Assembly: GCA_029238785.1 (NCBI GenBank)
Contig: JAQWFN010000056.1
Coordinates: forward strand, 1-38,937
Length of the DNA stretch: 38,937 nucleotides
Reading direction: 5' to 3'
Origin: Flavobacteriales bacterium
GTDB lineage: Bacteria > Bacteroidota > Bacteroidia > Flavobacteriales_D > Sanyastnellaceae
In this document: in pieces, positions 18,101-25,639 of the stretch
Layout of the letters: the number at the start of each line of letters is the position of its first letter
How positions within the stretch are numbered: position 1 is the first letter of the stretch
Program-made: the position numbers and the translations under genes
The notes under the pieces: model-generated
Database searches by the model: none
Told to the model about the DNA's origin: nothing
Seen by the model: only the letters and a program-made list of their open reading frames with translations

Positions 18101-18922
18101 ATTCAAAACCTCAGCCAAGGCATCTACCGTTGTGAAATAGAAAACAACAGTGCTTGTGGACAATTGGTTTCTCACATGGTATTAAGCGCTCCGTCGCCAA
18201 TTACCTTGAACAATGAAATCACTCTCCCAAGCTGCTCAAACATGGCAGACGGCGCAATTAGTACACAAATTACGGGCGGTGCAGCACCATTCGAACTTTT
18301 GTGGAATACCGCTGACACAGGAAACAGCATTTCTTCCCTGTTTCCTGGAACATACGAATTGAATATTGTTGATGCCAATGTCTGTATTGCACATGCCTCC
18401 TTCATTTTGGAAAGCGAAAACCCCATTCATGTGGATTTCGAAGCACCAGAAATGACCGAGCTTGTTGCTGGAATGGCAGTGGTTCCTTTTAACAACAACA
18501 GCACGAATGCAAGCTCTTACCTCTGGTCTTTTGGCGACGGTAGCTTCAGCACCGAAGCCAATCCTACACACGTGTATAATGAACTCGGTACTTACCAAGT
18601 AATCCTCACCGTGAGCAATGGAAATTGCAGCATAAGCGAAGAAAAAACCATTAGCATTGACAGTGCACAAAGCATCGATAACGACGTTTTTGCAGAAGAA
18701 TTCAATGTAGGATTTACCATCGACGGAATCTTTGTTCAACACAAAGACGGACAATTTAACGGAATCATAAATGTATACAACATGCTTGGACAGAAACTCA
18801 TACCGAGTGCCCCTTTCCAAAGCCAAATCAAACTGCAAGTTCCTGTTTATAATAACTATGTTTTGATCGACATTTACTCGCCAGAAACAGGGCAACGAAC
18901 CTTCATTAAGCGAATTCGTTAA
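15188..18922 (+). CDS. Large secreted surface protein with PKD domain
   Basis: 1244 residues. Signal peptide MKSLSAILATLVAQSFLVSSLWAQ. Residues about 30-250 form a LamG-like sandwich of the type seen in large Bacteroidota proteins (LQLWLRSDMGVSASG, FRGHIAEVIVYNRSLS). Residues about 255-410 are the accompanying beta domain (DLDNGEVLTVGHNN). Middle regions include the frequent motif GWNLIANPYPCTIDW (about 690-710), and two Ig/SprB-like modules lie near residues 930-1080. A PKD domain at about 1090-1155 has YLWSFGDGSFS. The last 80 residues (INVYNMLGQKL ... RTFIKRIR) resemble a divergent T9SS type-A sorting domain. It is inferred to be exported to the surface. No catalytic residues were recognised. 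It is followed by a strong terminator. Confidence 0.88.
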   Translation: MKSLSAILATLVAQSFLVSSLWAQSPGGIGNTDLQLWLRSDMGVSASGNNVPVPLWEDQGPLLNHATQASPIAQPLLQAKRINGYPALRFNFADRFMEADLSTLSSGDYTVFVVSLRANGNPNSYLMGIDQSTPTAGFSLGYPSATSFDLSQFGSSTSIVSPSYAGANEVSSIVNVSKTAASGFFNAIVRSGTNINATGAPASGLESGIGLIGRGSNGNGFRGHIAEVIVYNRSLSTSETSAIKTYLALKYGLTIDVSDHLYFSNASYNFGTASIAQFNNALLNQVTSKSEEGDAILTLSSPDDLDNGEVLTVGHNNGPLAFGGGSVNCALARLLRRSWFVEEIGEVGEIRLEFETAALGSINPNETVLVIDKNNNGFQDDALIHGELFGTTLRFNNVDLRDGDYFTLALGRTRFVAAADGDSTDPIWSTDGSTSGMRSINFCEFSEYIVPAGRTVNMTHNSANMGSLLVDGTFDLNGRDLSIKQNLEVNGNLITNGATLSFNGTADQFIEGASAIHVDDVIYNGSERLVIRSNELAVHGVVYVNDGILRTNNKLRLVSDANGTGMIAELIGNISGDIIAERYHPASNNGYVMLGSPIEDITNAELNEDLVTTGFPGADYAVYPFNNIRSYDETVPGLRDEGFMGATGMSDNLNVGSGRMIYMASGNQHLSLEGKPAKGNENITVSYTNSGSPEEDGWNLIANPYPCTIDWNDLNWTKTNIDDAIYVYDASTGLYASYVNGIGNNGGSNLIAPFQAFWVHANANSPQIIAQELVKAPVAAAFKNNNSSPFQLTVSSGNQYDEVSFYWDENASDDFDALLEAEKMMISNTVLGISAIQTNGTQLSIQAFEDTGAPLSIPLHLNVGSNGTINFQSEGIEDMAKGRCVTLVDYLTGEAYPIMSGDEIILEMEAGVYPDRFALEMSASFISEIQHPTCPESSNGSITAENQSKGTISWYDDANNLIASSNMSESTIQNLSQGIYRCEIENNSACGQLVSHMVLSAPSPITLNNEITLPSCSNMADGAISTQITGGAAPFELLWNTADTGNSISSLFPGTYELNIVDANVCIAHASFILESENPIHVDFEAPEMTELVAGMAVVPFNNNSTNASSYLWSFGDGSFSTEANPTHVYNELGTYQVILTVSNGNCSISEEKTISIDSAQSIDNDVFAEEFNVGFTIDGIFVQHKDGQFNGIINVYNMLGQKLIPSAPFQSQIKLQVPVYNNYVLIDIYSPETGQRTFIKRIR

Positions 18923-18938
18923 TTCTTGTAGAAGAAAG

Positions 18939-18973
18939 AAAAGCCCCGACGCAAAAGTGCATCGGGGCTTTTT
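18939..18973. terminator. Bidirectional terminator
   Basis: AAAAGCCCCGA (18939-18949) pairs with TCGGGGCTTTT (18962-18972), with an inner GCA/TGC extension. A-tract and T-tract flanks serve both the 15188 gene and the converging AAA+ gene. Confidence 0.9.
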
Positions 18974-18995
18974 CATTTTGGTAATTTCGTCCTAC

Positions 18996-20474
18996 TTATT
19001 CCTCATAATCCTCGTCAGAGAACAATTGATTGAATAAATCACTAAAACTATGTCCTTCATCCGCAACATCCTTATTGATCAAGTTGAATTCACCCAAAGC
19101 ATGCAGCACAAATTCCATCATCAACAACTCATCTCCTGCATTGAGGTTTGGAGCATATTTCCCAACAACATCCCGTAAACCAGGAACACTATGAAGTGCG
19201 TCGTGATATTCTTTTTCCGACATTTCAGCCCCGAGGTAAAGTTCGTTTTCAGTAAACCACGATTTGCTTTCCAAAAAGGGGTCTTCCAACTTTCTTCTTT
19301 TGATGGTCTCTGGATTAGGAAAAATCTGAGGAAACTTGGTTCTGATGGCCTTCCCGATTAAACCAAAAGCCACTCCTGCAGCGCCTTCTTGTTCTCCTTC
19401 ATAAACCAACTCAACTTTCCCCGTAACTGCCGGTACAATGGCAGCAAGGTCTCCAATTCGAGTACTGGTCTGTTCTCCACCATTCAAAATACTTCTTCGT
19501 TCTGCAGCAGCTACCAAGTGCTCAAATGCCGTGATGGTTAAACGCGCACTTACTCCTGATTTTTGGTCGATCAATTCTGATGACCTCGCCTCAAAAGCAA
19601 TCAATTCCAATAATTCACTCACCAAATCGCTCTGTTGAACTTTTTCGTTTTGTTGGGGTAAAATTTGAGCTTCTTGAAGGGTGATTTTCTTGCTGATTTC
19701 AATGTCCTTCGGGTAATGCGTTAAGATCTGAGATTGAATACGGTCTTTTAGCGGGGTGATGATGGACCCCCTGTTTGTATAATCTTCTGGATTAGCGGTG
19801 AAAACAAATTCAACATCCAAGTCCAATCTCAATTGAAAACCTCTAATTTGAATATCCCCTTCCTGAAGCATGTTAAAGAGGGCCACTTGTATTCTGGCCT
19901 GTAAATCAGGCAGCTCATTAATCACAAACAAACCTCGATTTGCTCTTGGGATCAAACCAAAATGAATCACCCGTTCGTCTGCGTAATTCAATCCCATGTT
20001 TGCTGCCTTGATGGGGTCTACATCACCAATCAAATCTGCCACACTCACATCTGGTGTAGCCAATTTCTCCACATACCTTTTCGAACGGTGAAGCCATGAA
20101 ATTGGTGTTTTATCGCCGTTTTGCTCAATTAAATCAAGGGCGTATCTCGACAAAGGATTGAGCGGATCGTCGTTAATTTCAGAACCTTCTACTACGGGAA
20201 TATATTCGTCCAGCAAGCCCACCAATCCGCGAGCCATACGCGTTTTTGCCTGACCCCTTAGGCCGAGAAAGTTCATGTTGTGTCGGGCCAAAATTGCCCG
20301 TTGAATTTCCGGAATTACCGTATTCTCATAGCCCACAATTCCTTCAAACATCGCTTCTCCTGCCTGCATCTTTGCAATCAAGTTGTCGCGAAGTTCATCT
20401 TTCACTTTTTTAGACTGATAGGCGCTCTTTTTCAAATCGCCCAAAGTGCGAATACTCGTATCTTGTTTTTTCAA
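18996..20474 (-). CDS. MoxR / Mg-chelatase-like AAA+ ATPase
   Basis: 492 residues. The Walker A variant is GLRGQAKT (71-78, Lys77), Walker B is GLFVINEL (181-188) with Asn-Glu in place of Asp-Glu, sensor 1 is in FTANPEDY (Asn228), and a likely arginine finger lies in PLKDRIQ (Arg245). The C-terminal third holds the helical lid and a basic-acidic tail. The start is TTG at 20474, overlapping the VWA stop (TTGA, 20471-20474). Starting at the first internal Met (residue 36) would cut the conserved LGDLKKSAYQ segment. MoxR ATPases with VWA partners act as metal-insertion or assembly chaperones (RavA-ViaA, CoxD-CoxE, ChlI-ChlD). The client here is unknown. Confidence 0.87.
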   Translation of the reverse strand: MKKQDTSIRTLGDLKKSAYQSKKVKDELRDNLIAKMQAGEAMFEGIVGYENTVIPEIQRAILARHNMNFLGLRGQAKTRMARGLVGLLDEYIPVVEGSEINDDPLNPLSRYALDLIEQNGDKTPISWLHRSKRYVEKLATPDVSVADLIGDVDPIKAANMGLNYADERVIHFGLIPRANRGLFVINELPDLQARIQVALFNMLQEGDIQIRGFQLRLDLDVEFVFTANPEDYTNRGSIITPLKDRIQSQILTHYPKDIEISKKITLQEAQILPQQNEKVQQSDLVSELLELIAFEARSSELIDQKSGVSARLTITAFEHLVAAAERRSILNGGEQTSTRIGDLAAIVPAVTGKVELVYEGEQEGAAGVAFGLIGKAIRTKFPQIFPNPETIKRRKLEDPFLESKSWFTENELYLGAEMSEKEYHDALHSVPGLRDVVGKYAPNLNAGDELLMMEFVLHALGEFNLINKDVADEGHSFSDLFNQLFSDEDYEE

Positions 20475-21574
20475 AGTCGTTTTCTTCTATTTCGTTCAAA
20501 ATCTTGTAAAATCATATCTCCCAAGCCGTCCAAGCCGGTAAAAAAGGCCTTTCCACTATTTGCTTCAGTAAAATCATTAATGAACTCCTGGAGGTAGGGA
20601 TCAGTAGCAATCATAAAAGTGGTGATGGGTATTTTTTGTTTCCTGCATTGTCTTGCCAAATTGAAACACTTGCCCGTAATGTATGGGTCCAGACCAAAAC
20701 TGTTCATGTAGTACTCTCCGTTTTCCTTAAGGCACGATGGTTTTCCATCGGTAATCATAAAAATTTGCTTGTTGGAGGTTTTCCTGCGGCGAAGAATATC
20801 CATAGCACGTTCCAAGCCTGCAACGGTATTGGTGTGGTAGGGACCTACTTTTAGGTAAGGCAAATCTTTTACACTCACTTCCCAAGCGTCATTCCCAAAG
20901 GCCACTATGTCTAAGTTGTCTTTGGGATACTTGCGCATGATCATTTCACTTAGTGCCATGGCCACTTTTTTTGCTGGGGTGATGCGGTCTTCCCCATAGA
21001 GGATCATGGAGTGGGATAAATCAATCATCAAGACCGTAGACATGCTTGTAACTTGCATTGTTTCGCGCACTTCAAGGTCGCCTTCATCCATTCTAAAATC
21101 CCCGCCAATTCCATGATTGATCTGCGCATTTCTGAAGCTCTCCGAAAAATCAATCTGCTCTAGCTTATCGCCAAATTGAAAAGGCCTACGGTCTTCTGTT
21201 TGCTCGTCTCCTTGTCCTAATTTATTGGTTTGGTGCTGGCCAAGGCCTCCTCGCTTCATCTTTCCAAACACTTGGTCTAAGGCGCGCTGACGAATGGCCT
21301 GTTCGCCTTTAGAACTAAGTATGGGTATGCCCTTTCCGTTTTCACTTCCGTCTTTTAAAAAGCCCTTTTCTTTTAATTCGTTAATGAAATCGTCAATGCT
21401 GTAATTATCGTTTGTTAGTTGGTGCTCCCGATCGATTTGCCTGAGCCAATCGATGGCCTCTTCCACATCACCACTGGTGTGGGTCAGAATTTCAAGAAAG
21501 ACATCCAAAAGCCGCTCAAAGTCCGTTCTCTTGTCCCTTTTAGGCTTATATTCTGAAAATAAATAACCTTTCAT
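20471..21574 (-). CDS. VWA-domain protein, partner of the AAA+ ATPase
   Basis: 367 residues from ATG 21574 (MKGYLFSEYKPKRDKRTDFE); a TTG three codons upstream (21583) is the alternative. The N-terminal half is helical and charged, with a Gly/Gln-rich linker. The C-terminal VWA domain has a complete MIDAS: DLSHS (Asp185, Ser187, Ser189) and ITDGKPS further on. No signal peptide is seen, so it is cytoplasmic. It is translationally coupled to the AAA+ gene by a 4-bp overlap. The pair resembles RavA-ViaA or ChlI-ChlD in logic, where the VWA subunit docks on the ATPase through a metal ion and engages a client. Confidence 0.87.
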   Translation of the reverse strand: MKGYLFSEYKPKRDKRTDFERLLDVFLEILTHTSGDVEEAIDWLRQIDREHQLTNDNYSIDDFINELKEKGFLKDGSENGKGIPILSSKGEQAIRQRALDQVFGKMKRGGLGQHQTNKLGQGDEQTEDRRPFQFGDKLEQIDFSESFRNAQINHGIGGDFRMDEGDLEVRETMQVTSMSTVLMIDLSHSMILYGEDRITPAKKVAMALSEMIMRKYPKDNLDIVAFGNDAWEVSVKDLPYLKVGPYHTNTVAGLERAMDILRRRKTSNKQIFMITDGKPSCLKENGEYYMNSFGLDPYITGKCFNLARQCRKQKIPITTFMIATDPYLQEFINDFTEANSGKAFFTGLDGLGDMILQDFERNRRKRL

Positions 21575-21683
21575 GTTCTTCAATTAGCAGTGTTTAAAAC
21601 GTAGGCCGTAAATCGGTCTTTCAAGGAGAAAAAGTTATTAATTTTAACCAAGCATTAAGAGATAAGTTCATTGTCTTTATATC

Positions 21684-22616
21684 ATGATAAAAAACCTAGC
21701 CACACTTCTACTTTCAATTGCGCTTCTAAGTGCTTCAGCTGCTACAAAGCTTAAAACGATCATTCATTTTGAGCACAACGAACACACGGTTTGTGCTGCT
21801 GGAAAAGCATCGATTAATGACTTAATTATGTCTATTGGCGAAGGTGAAATTGAAAAAATCGATATCGTTGGTCATTGTTCTCCTGATGGCGACATGGATT
21901 TCAACCTAAAACTCAGCGAAAAAAGATCAACTGCGGTTTATGAAATTCTAAGCGCTTCGATAAAAGATGTTGGGCAGTATCAGCTCATTGCTTTCGGAGA
22001 ACTGCATCAGCCCAATCCAGATCAGCCTGAAATGAACCGCTGTGTAGAGCTTATAGCCTATGTCCTCGATCCAAATCCGCCAATGCTCATTGCTGAAAAC
22101 CCAGCGAGCATTCTCTTTCCTGAGGACTTTCCAAAGCCTGTAAAAAACGATTTAGCCCTGAATGAGCCCAGCCCCGAAATATTACCCAAATCTGAATTAA
22201 AACACCTCAAAGAAACCACCACTTCAGAAGGCACCAGCTTTTCGGTTCAAAGCATCTACTTCCATGGGAATTCTGCTGTTTACAAGAAAAGTGCACAAGA
22301 TGCCCTCGATGAATTGCTGCGCTACATGAAGGAACACCAAATCCGAATTCGAATTGAAGGTCATGTCAACGGCGAGTTTGGGAAACGCTACATGAAAGAA
22401 ATTGAACGGAGTAATCCTGAACGAATAGGGTATAAGAATGCAGAAGATTTAAGTCTTGCGAGAGCCAACAGCATTAAGCGTTTTCTGGTAGAAAACGGCA
22501 TTGATCCATCCCGTATCGATTGTGTTGGCAAAGGAGGTAAATTCCCCGTTCACAAGAAACCGAAAAACGAAAAGGAAAACGCCGCGAACAGGCGAATAGA
22601 AATTATCGTTCTCTAA
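21684..22616 (+). CDS. Secreted protein with two OmpA-like domains
   Basis: 310 residues. Signal peptide MIKNLATLLLSIALLSASA. Residues about 25-130 form an OmpA-C-like domain (IIHFEHNEHTV, DIVGHCSPDGDMDFNLKLSEKRS). An acidic, proline-rich linker of about 60 residues follows. Residues about 185-310 form a second OmpA-like domain (IRIEGHVNGEFG, SLARANSIKRFLVENGIDP, NRRIEIIVL). The second domain contains an insertion (KRYMKEIERSNPERIGYKNAED) between the GHVNG and SLARA motifs. Such domains bind peptidoglycan through an Asp and an Arg, so a periplasmic wall-associated role is inferred. ispG follows after 51 bp. Confidence 0.85.
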   Translation: MIKNLATLLLSIALLSASAATKLKTIIHFEHNEHTVCAAGKASINDLIMSIGEGEIEKIDIVGHCSPDGDMDFNLKLSEKRSTAVYEILSASIKDVGQYQLIAFGELHQPNPDQPEMNRCVELIAYVLDPNPPMLIAENPASILFPEDFPKPVKNDLALNEPSPEILPKSELKHLKETTTSEGTSFSVQSIYFHGNSAVYKKSAQDALDELLRYMKEHQIRIRIEGHVNGEFGKRYMKEIERSNPERIGYKNAEDLSLARANSIKRFLVENGIDPSRIDCVGKGGKFPVHKKPKNEKENAANRRIEIIVL

Positions 22617-22667
22617 AGGAACAACTTTTTGAAGTTCTCGCTGTTTTACTGCTAAACGCATCAATCC

Positions 22668-24599
22668 ATGAAGAAGTCCAACAAATACTGTGTTTCACAA
22701 TTCATTTACCAACGCTGGAAAACACGCGAAGTGATGATTGGTCATGTTGGTTTTGGCGGCGATAATCCTATTCGCGTGCAGTCGATGACAACGGCAGACA
22801 CCATGGATACCGAAAAAACAGTGGCCGAATCGATTCGAATGATTGATGCGGGTTGCGAGTTGGTGAGAATTACAGCCCCCAGTAAAAAAGACGCTGCTAA
22901 CCTTGCGGTAATCAAGAAGGAATTGCTCGAGAAAGGCTACGATACACCCTTAGTAGCCGATATTCACTTCACCCCAAATGCCGCTGAAGAAGCCGCTGAA
23001 CACGTTGAAAAAATACGTGTTAACCCAGGAAACTACGCCGATAAAAAGAAATTTGAACATCACGAATATACCGACGAGTCCTACAACACAGAGCTCGAAC
23101 GTATTCGCGAACGCTTCACCCCATTAGTGCTCAAATGCAAACGCCTCAACAGAGCCATGCGCATCGGTACAAACCATGGCTCATTAAGCGATCGCATCCT
23201 CTCCCGTTATGGAGACACGCCACTGGGAATGGTTGAATCGGCCATGGAGTTTTTACGAATTTGTAGGGATCACGACTACCACGACATTGTGATTTCGATG
23301 AAAGCTAGCAATGCTAAAGTCATGGTTCAAGCCTATCGCCTCTTGGTCAACCACATGATGGCGGAAGGCATGAATTACCCACTTCACCTCGGTGTAACGG
23401 AAGCGGGTGATGGAGAAGACGGTAGAATTAAATCGGCTGTGGGCATTGGTACGCTGCTCGAAGATGGCTTGGGCGATACCGTGCGCGTTTCCTTAACTGA
23501 AGCACCCGAAGAAGAAATTCCGGTTGCTCGTATTTTGGTTGATCGCTACTTAAATCGTCAAGATGCTCCACCAATTGAAGCAGTTCCTTCAAGCATCGAC
23601 CCCTTTGAGTACGACAGAAGAAAATCTCACGCTGTAGGTCAAATTGGTGGCGGACAAGTTCCGGTGGTGATTGCCAACCTTTCAAAACGAGATCAAATTC
23701 AAGCGGCTTCCTTTTTTGGAGCTGGATATCAGTACAGTGTTCCTTTGGATAAATGGAACATTGCAGACATGGCCGCAGACTACATTTATGTTGGTCAACA
23801 CCAAATCGATTTTGAAATACCCGGCACCTTAAGCATCATCCAAGATCATGGCTATTGCCAAAACAAAGATCGTCACCTTCCTTTATTGGAACTTGATGTG
23901 CTACTTCGTGATGGAGCGCCTGAGCAAGCTTATTTCTTAGCGCTAGAAAATAAAGATTTGAATGCTGAAATCATTGCGTTTTTGAAGGCCGACAGCAATG
24001 TGATTGTTTTATTGAAGACCCAGCAAGAGCATGCCATGGCTGATATGAGAACGGCCTTTTACAAGTTGATGAATGCTGATGTGAGCTGCCCTGTTGTGCT
24101 ATCTCGTCAATACAAACTTTCATCCGAAGACCATTTTAGAATGTATAGTGCTACAGACTGTGGTGCTTTGCTTTTAGATGGTTTGGGCGATGGCGTTTTA
24201 GTTGCTGGTGATCAAATTCCAGTTAAAACTGAAATCTCTACTGCTTTTGGTATCCTTCAAGCTACCAGAACCCGAATTAGTAAAACAGAATACATCTCTT
24301 GTCCTTCTTGTGGTAGAACCTTATTCGATCTTCAAGAAACCACAGCCAAAATTAGAGCAAAAACCAGCCACTTAAAAGGAGTGAAAATTGGCATTATGGG
24401 CTGTATTGTAAACGGACCAGGAGAGATGGCTGATGCCGATTATGGCTATGTTGGAACGGGTGTTGGAAAGATTACGCTCTACAAAGAGAAGGAAGTGGTG
24501 CGAAGAAATGTTCCCGAAGCAGAAGCTGTGGATGCTTTGATTGATTTAATTCGAGAGCACGGCGATTGGGTGGAAGTTCAAAGCTCTGTAGAAGCCTGA
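22668..24599 (+). CDS. ispG: 4-hydroxy-3-methylbut-2-enyl diphosphate synthase, long form
   Basis: 643 residues. The TIM-barrel N-terminus shows PIRVQSMTTADTMDTE and VADIHFTPNAAEEAAEHVEKIRVNPGNY. A large central insertion is typical of Bacteroidota, Chlamydia and plant IspG. The 4Fe-4S ligands are Cys545 and Cys548 (CPSCGR) and Cys579 (GCIVNGPGE), with Glu586 as the fourth, at spacings close to E. coli IspG. It converts MEcPP to HMBPP, the penultimate step of the MEP isoprenoid pathway. The last 22 bp overlap the convergent lspA gene, with no terminator between them. Confidence 0.97.
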   Translation: MKKSNKYCVSQFIYQRWKTREVMIGHVGFGGDNPIRVQSMTTADTMDTEKTVAESIRMIDAGCELVRITAPSKKDAANLAVIKKELLEKGYDTPLVADIHFTPNAAEEAAEHVEKIRVNPGNYADKKKFEHHEYTDESYNTELERIRERFTPLVLKCKRLNRAMRIGTNHGSLSDRILSRYGDTPLGMVESAMEFLRICRDHDYHDIVISMKASNAKVMVQAYRLLVNHMMAEGMNYPLHLGVTEAGDGEDGRIKSAVGIGTLLEDGLGDTVRVSLTEAPEEEIPVARILVDRYLNRQDAPPIEAVPSSIDPFEYDRRKSHAVGQIGGGQVPVVIANLSKRDQIQAASFFGAGYQYSVPLDKWNIADMAADYIYVGQHQIDFEIPGTLSIIQDHGYCQNKDRHLPLLELDVLLRDGAPEQAYFLALENKDLNAEIIAFLKADSNVIVLLKTQQEHAMADMRTAFYKLMNADVSCPVVLSRQYKLSSEDHFRMYSATDCGALLLDGLGDGVLVAGDQIPVKTEISTAFGILQATRTRISKTEYISCPSCGRTLFDLQETTAKIRAKTSHLKGVKIGIMGCIVNGPGEMADADYGYVGTGVGKITLYKEKEVVRRNVPEAEAVDALIDLIREHGDWVEVQSSVEA

Positions 24600-25252
24600 T
24601 TTTCTGGAGGAATAGTAGCGTCAATTTCTGAAACCTCCATCTCTTCATGATCTTGAGAACTTTCCTTCTTGAAGTAGGCTTTTTGGCGAATGATAATCCA
24701 AATAATTCCCACAGATATAGCGGCATCTGCTACATTAAAGATGGGTGGGAAGATTTCTCCACCTCGTGCACCGAAATAAGGCACCCATTGTGGCCACTCC
24801 ATGCAAAAGTGGAGCATATCAACCACCTTACCTTGTAGGAAAGCAGCATATCCCGGAGCTTCTTCGCTTGCAAATTCAGCGGCCTTTCGAGCTGTACTTC
24901 TTGTGAATAACTGTCCGTAAACAGCACTATCAATGATATTTCCAATAGCACCAGCAAGCACAAGCGACACGCAGGTAATAAAGCCTTTCGCTTGTTGTTC
25001 TTTAATGACTCTTCGCAAGTAAAACCCAATAACGATAACAGCAATTACCCGAAAAAGGGTCAAGCTAATTTTACCCCAAACTCCAGGTAAGCTCATGCCC
25101 CAAGCCATGCCCGGATTCTCAATAAAATGAAGTTGGAACACACCCTCAATTACGGGTATGCGTTCGTACAACTCAAAATTGAGCTTGACATAAACTTTAG
25201 ATACCTGATCAACGATCAGAACGAGTAATATGGTGAAAATTGATCTATACAA
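24578..25252 (-). CDS. lspA: Lipoprotein signal peptidase II
   Basis: 224 residues with four membrane segments. Catalytic Asp108 lies in GNIIDS and Asp176 in FNVADAAIS, and NPGMAWG is the conserved loop. Between the aspartates is the long Bacteroidota insertion (GQLFTRST ... GKVVDML). The C-terminal tail is acidic. The start is TTG at 25252, in the same frame as dksA and 9 bp after its TAA; no ATG is available. It is last in the ileS-dksA-lspA operon and overlaps the ispG 3' end. It cleaves diacylglyceryl-modified prolipoproteins, including GldH. Confidence 0.95.
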   Translation of the reverse strand: MYRSIFTILLVLIVDQVSKVYVKLNFELYERIPVIEGVFQLHFIENPGMAWGMSLPGVWGKISLTLFRVIAVIVIGFYLRRVIKEQQAKGFITCVSLVLAGAIGNIIDSAVYGQLFTRSTARKAAEFASEEAPGYAAFLQGKVVDMLHFCMEWPQWVPYFGARGGEIFPPIFNVADAAISVGIIWIIIRQKAYFKKESSQDHEEMEVSEIDATIPPENQASTEL

Positions 25253-25261
25253 GAGCGGCGC

Positions 25262-25633
25262 TTATTGCTTGTTCTTCGCATCAATACTTAAGGTAGCGTG
25301 AGGAACTAAACGAAGACGCTCTTTGGCAATCAACTTTCCTGTTTCTCTGCAAATACCGTAAGTTTTATTGCGAATTCGCAACAAGGCATTCTCAAGGTTT
25401 CTGATAAACTTCTCTTGGCGACTTGCCAATTGAGCCGTTTCTTCGCGGCTCATTGTTTCAGAACCATCTTCCATCATTTTAAATGTTGGTGAGGTATCTT
25501 CTGTTGTATTATCGTCTGAGTGAGACAATGATTTTTTGAGTTGATCTAAATCTTGTCTTGCTTGCTCGAGTTTCTCTTTGATGAGGATCTCGAACTCCTT
25601 TAATTCGTCGTCTGAAAATCTTACTTCTGCCAT
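25262..25633 (-). CDS. DksA/TraR-family protein, degenerate zinc finger
   Basis: 123 residues: a coiled-coil helix pair (about 5-90) with an acidic tip region MMEDGSETMSREE, then a short C-terminal zinc-finger-like fold with only one of the usual four cysteines (Cys95 in YGICRETGK), ending VPHATLSIDAKNKQ. This degenerate form is standard in Bacteroidota between ileS and lspA. DksA proteins act in the RNA polymerase secondary channel, often with ppGpp; that role is inferred. ATG is 6 bp after the ileS stop. Confidence 0.92.
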   Translation of the reverse strand: MAEVRFSDDELKEFEILIKEKLEQARQDLDQLKKSLSHSDDNTTEDTSPTFKMMEDGSETMSREETAQLASRQEKFIRNLENALLRIRNKTYGICRETGKLIAKERLRLVPHATLSIDAKNKQ

Positions 25634-25639
25634 GTTCTA

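Noticed and set aside
18236-18976. 246-codon minus-strand frame opposite the PKD-containing protein
   Set aside because: No recognisable domain, starts inside the terminator, and is antisense to a well-supported gene.
25262-25633. Loss of zinc-finger cysteines in DksA as a defect
   Set aside because: The degenerate finger with one Cys is typical of the Bacteroidota form next to ileS and lspA.
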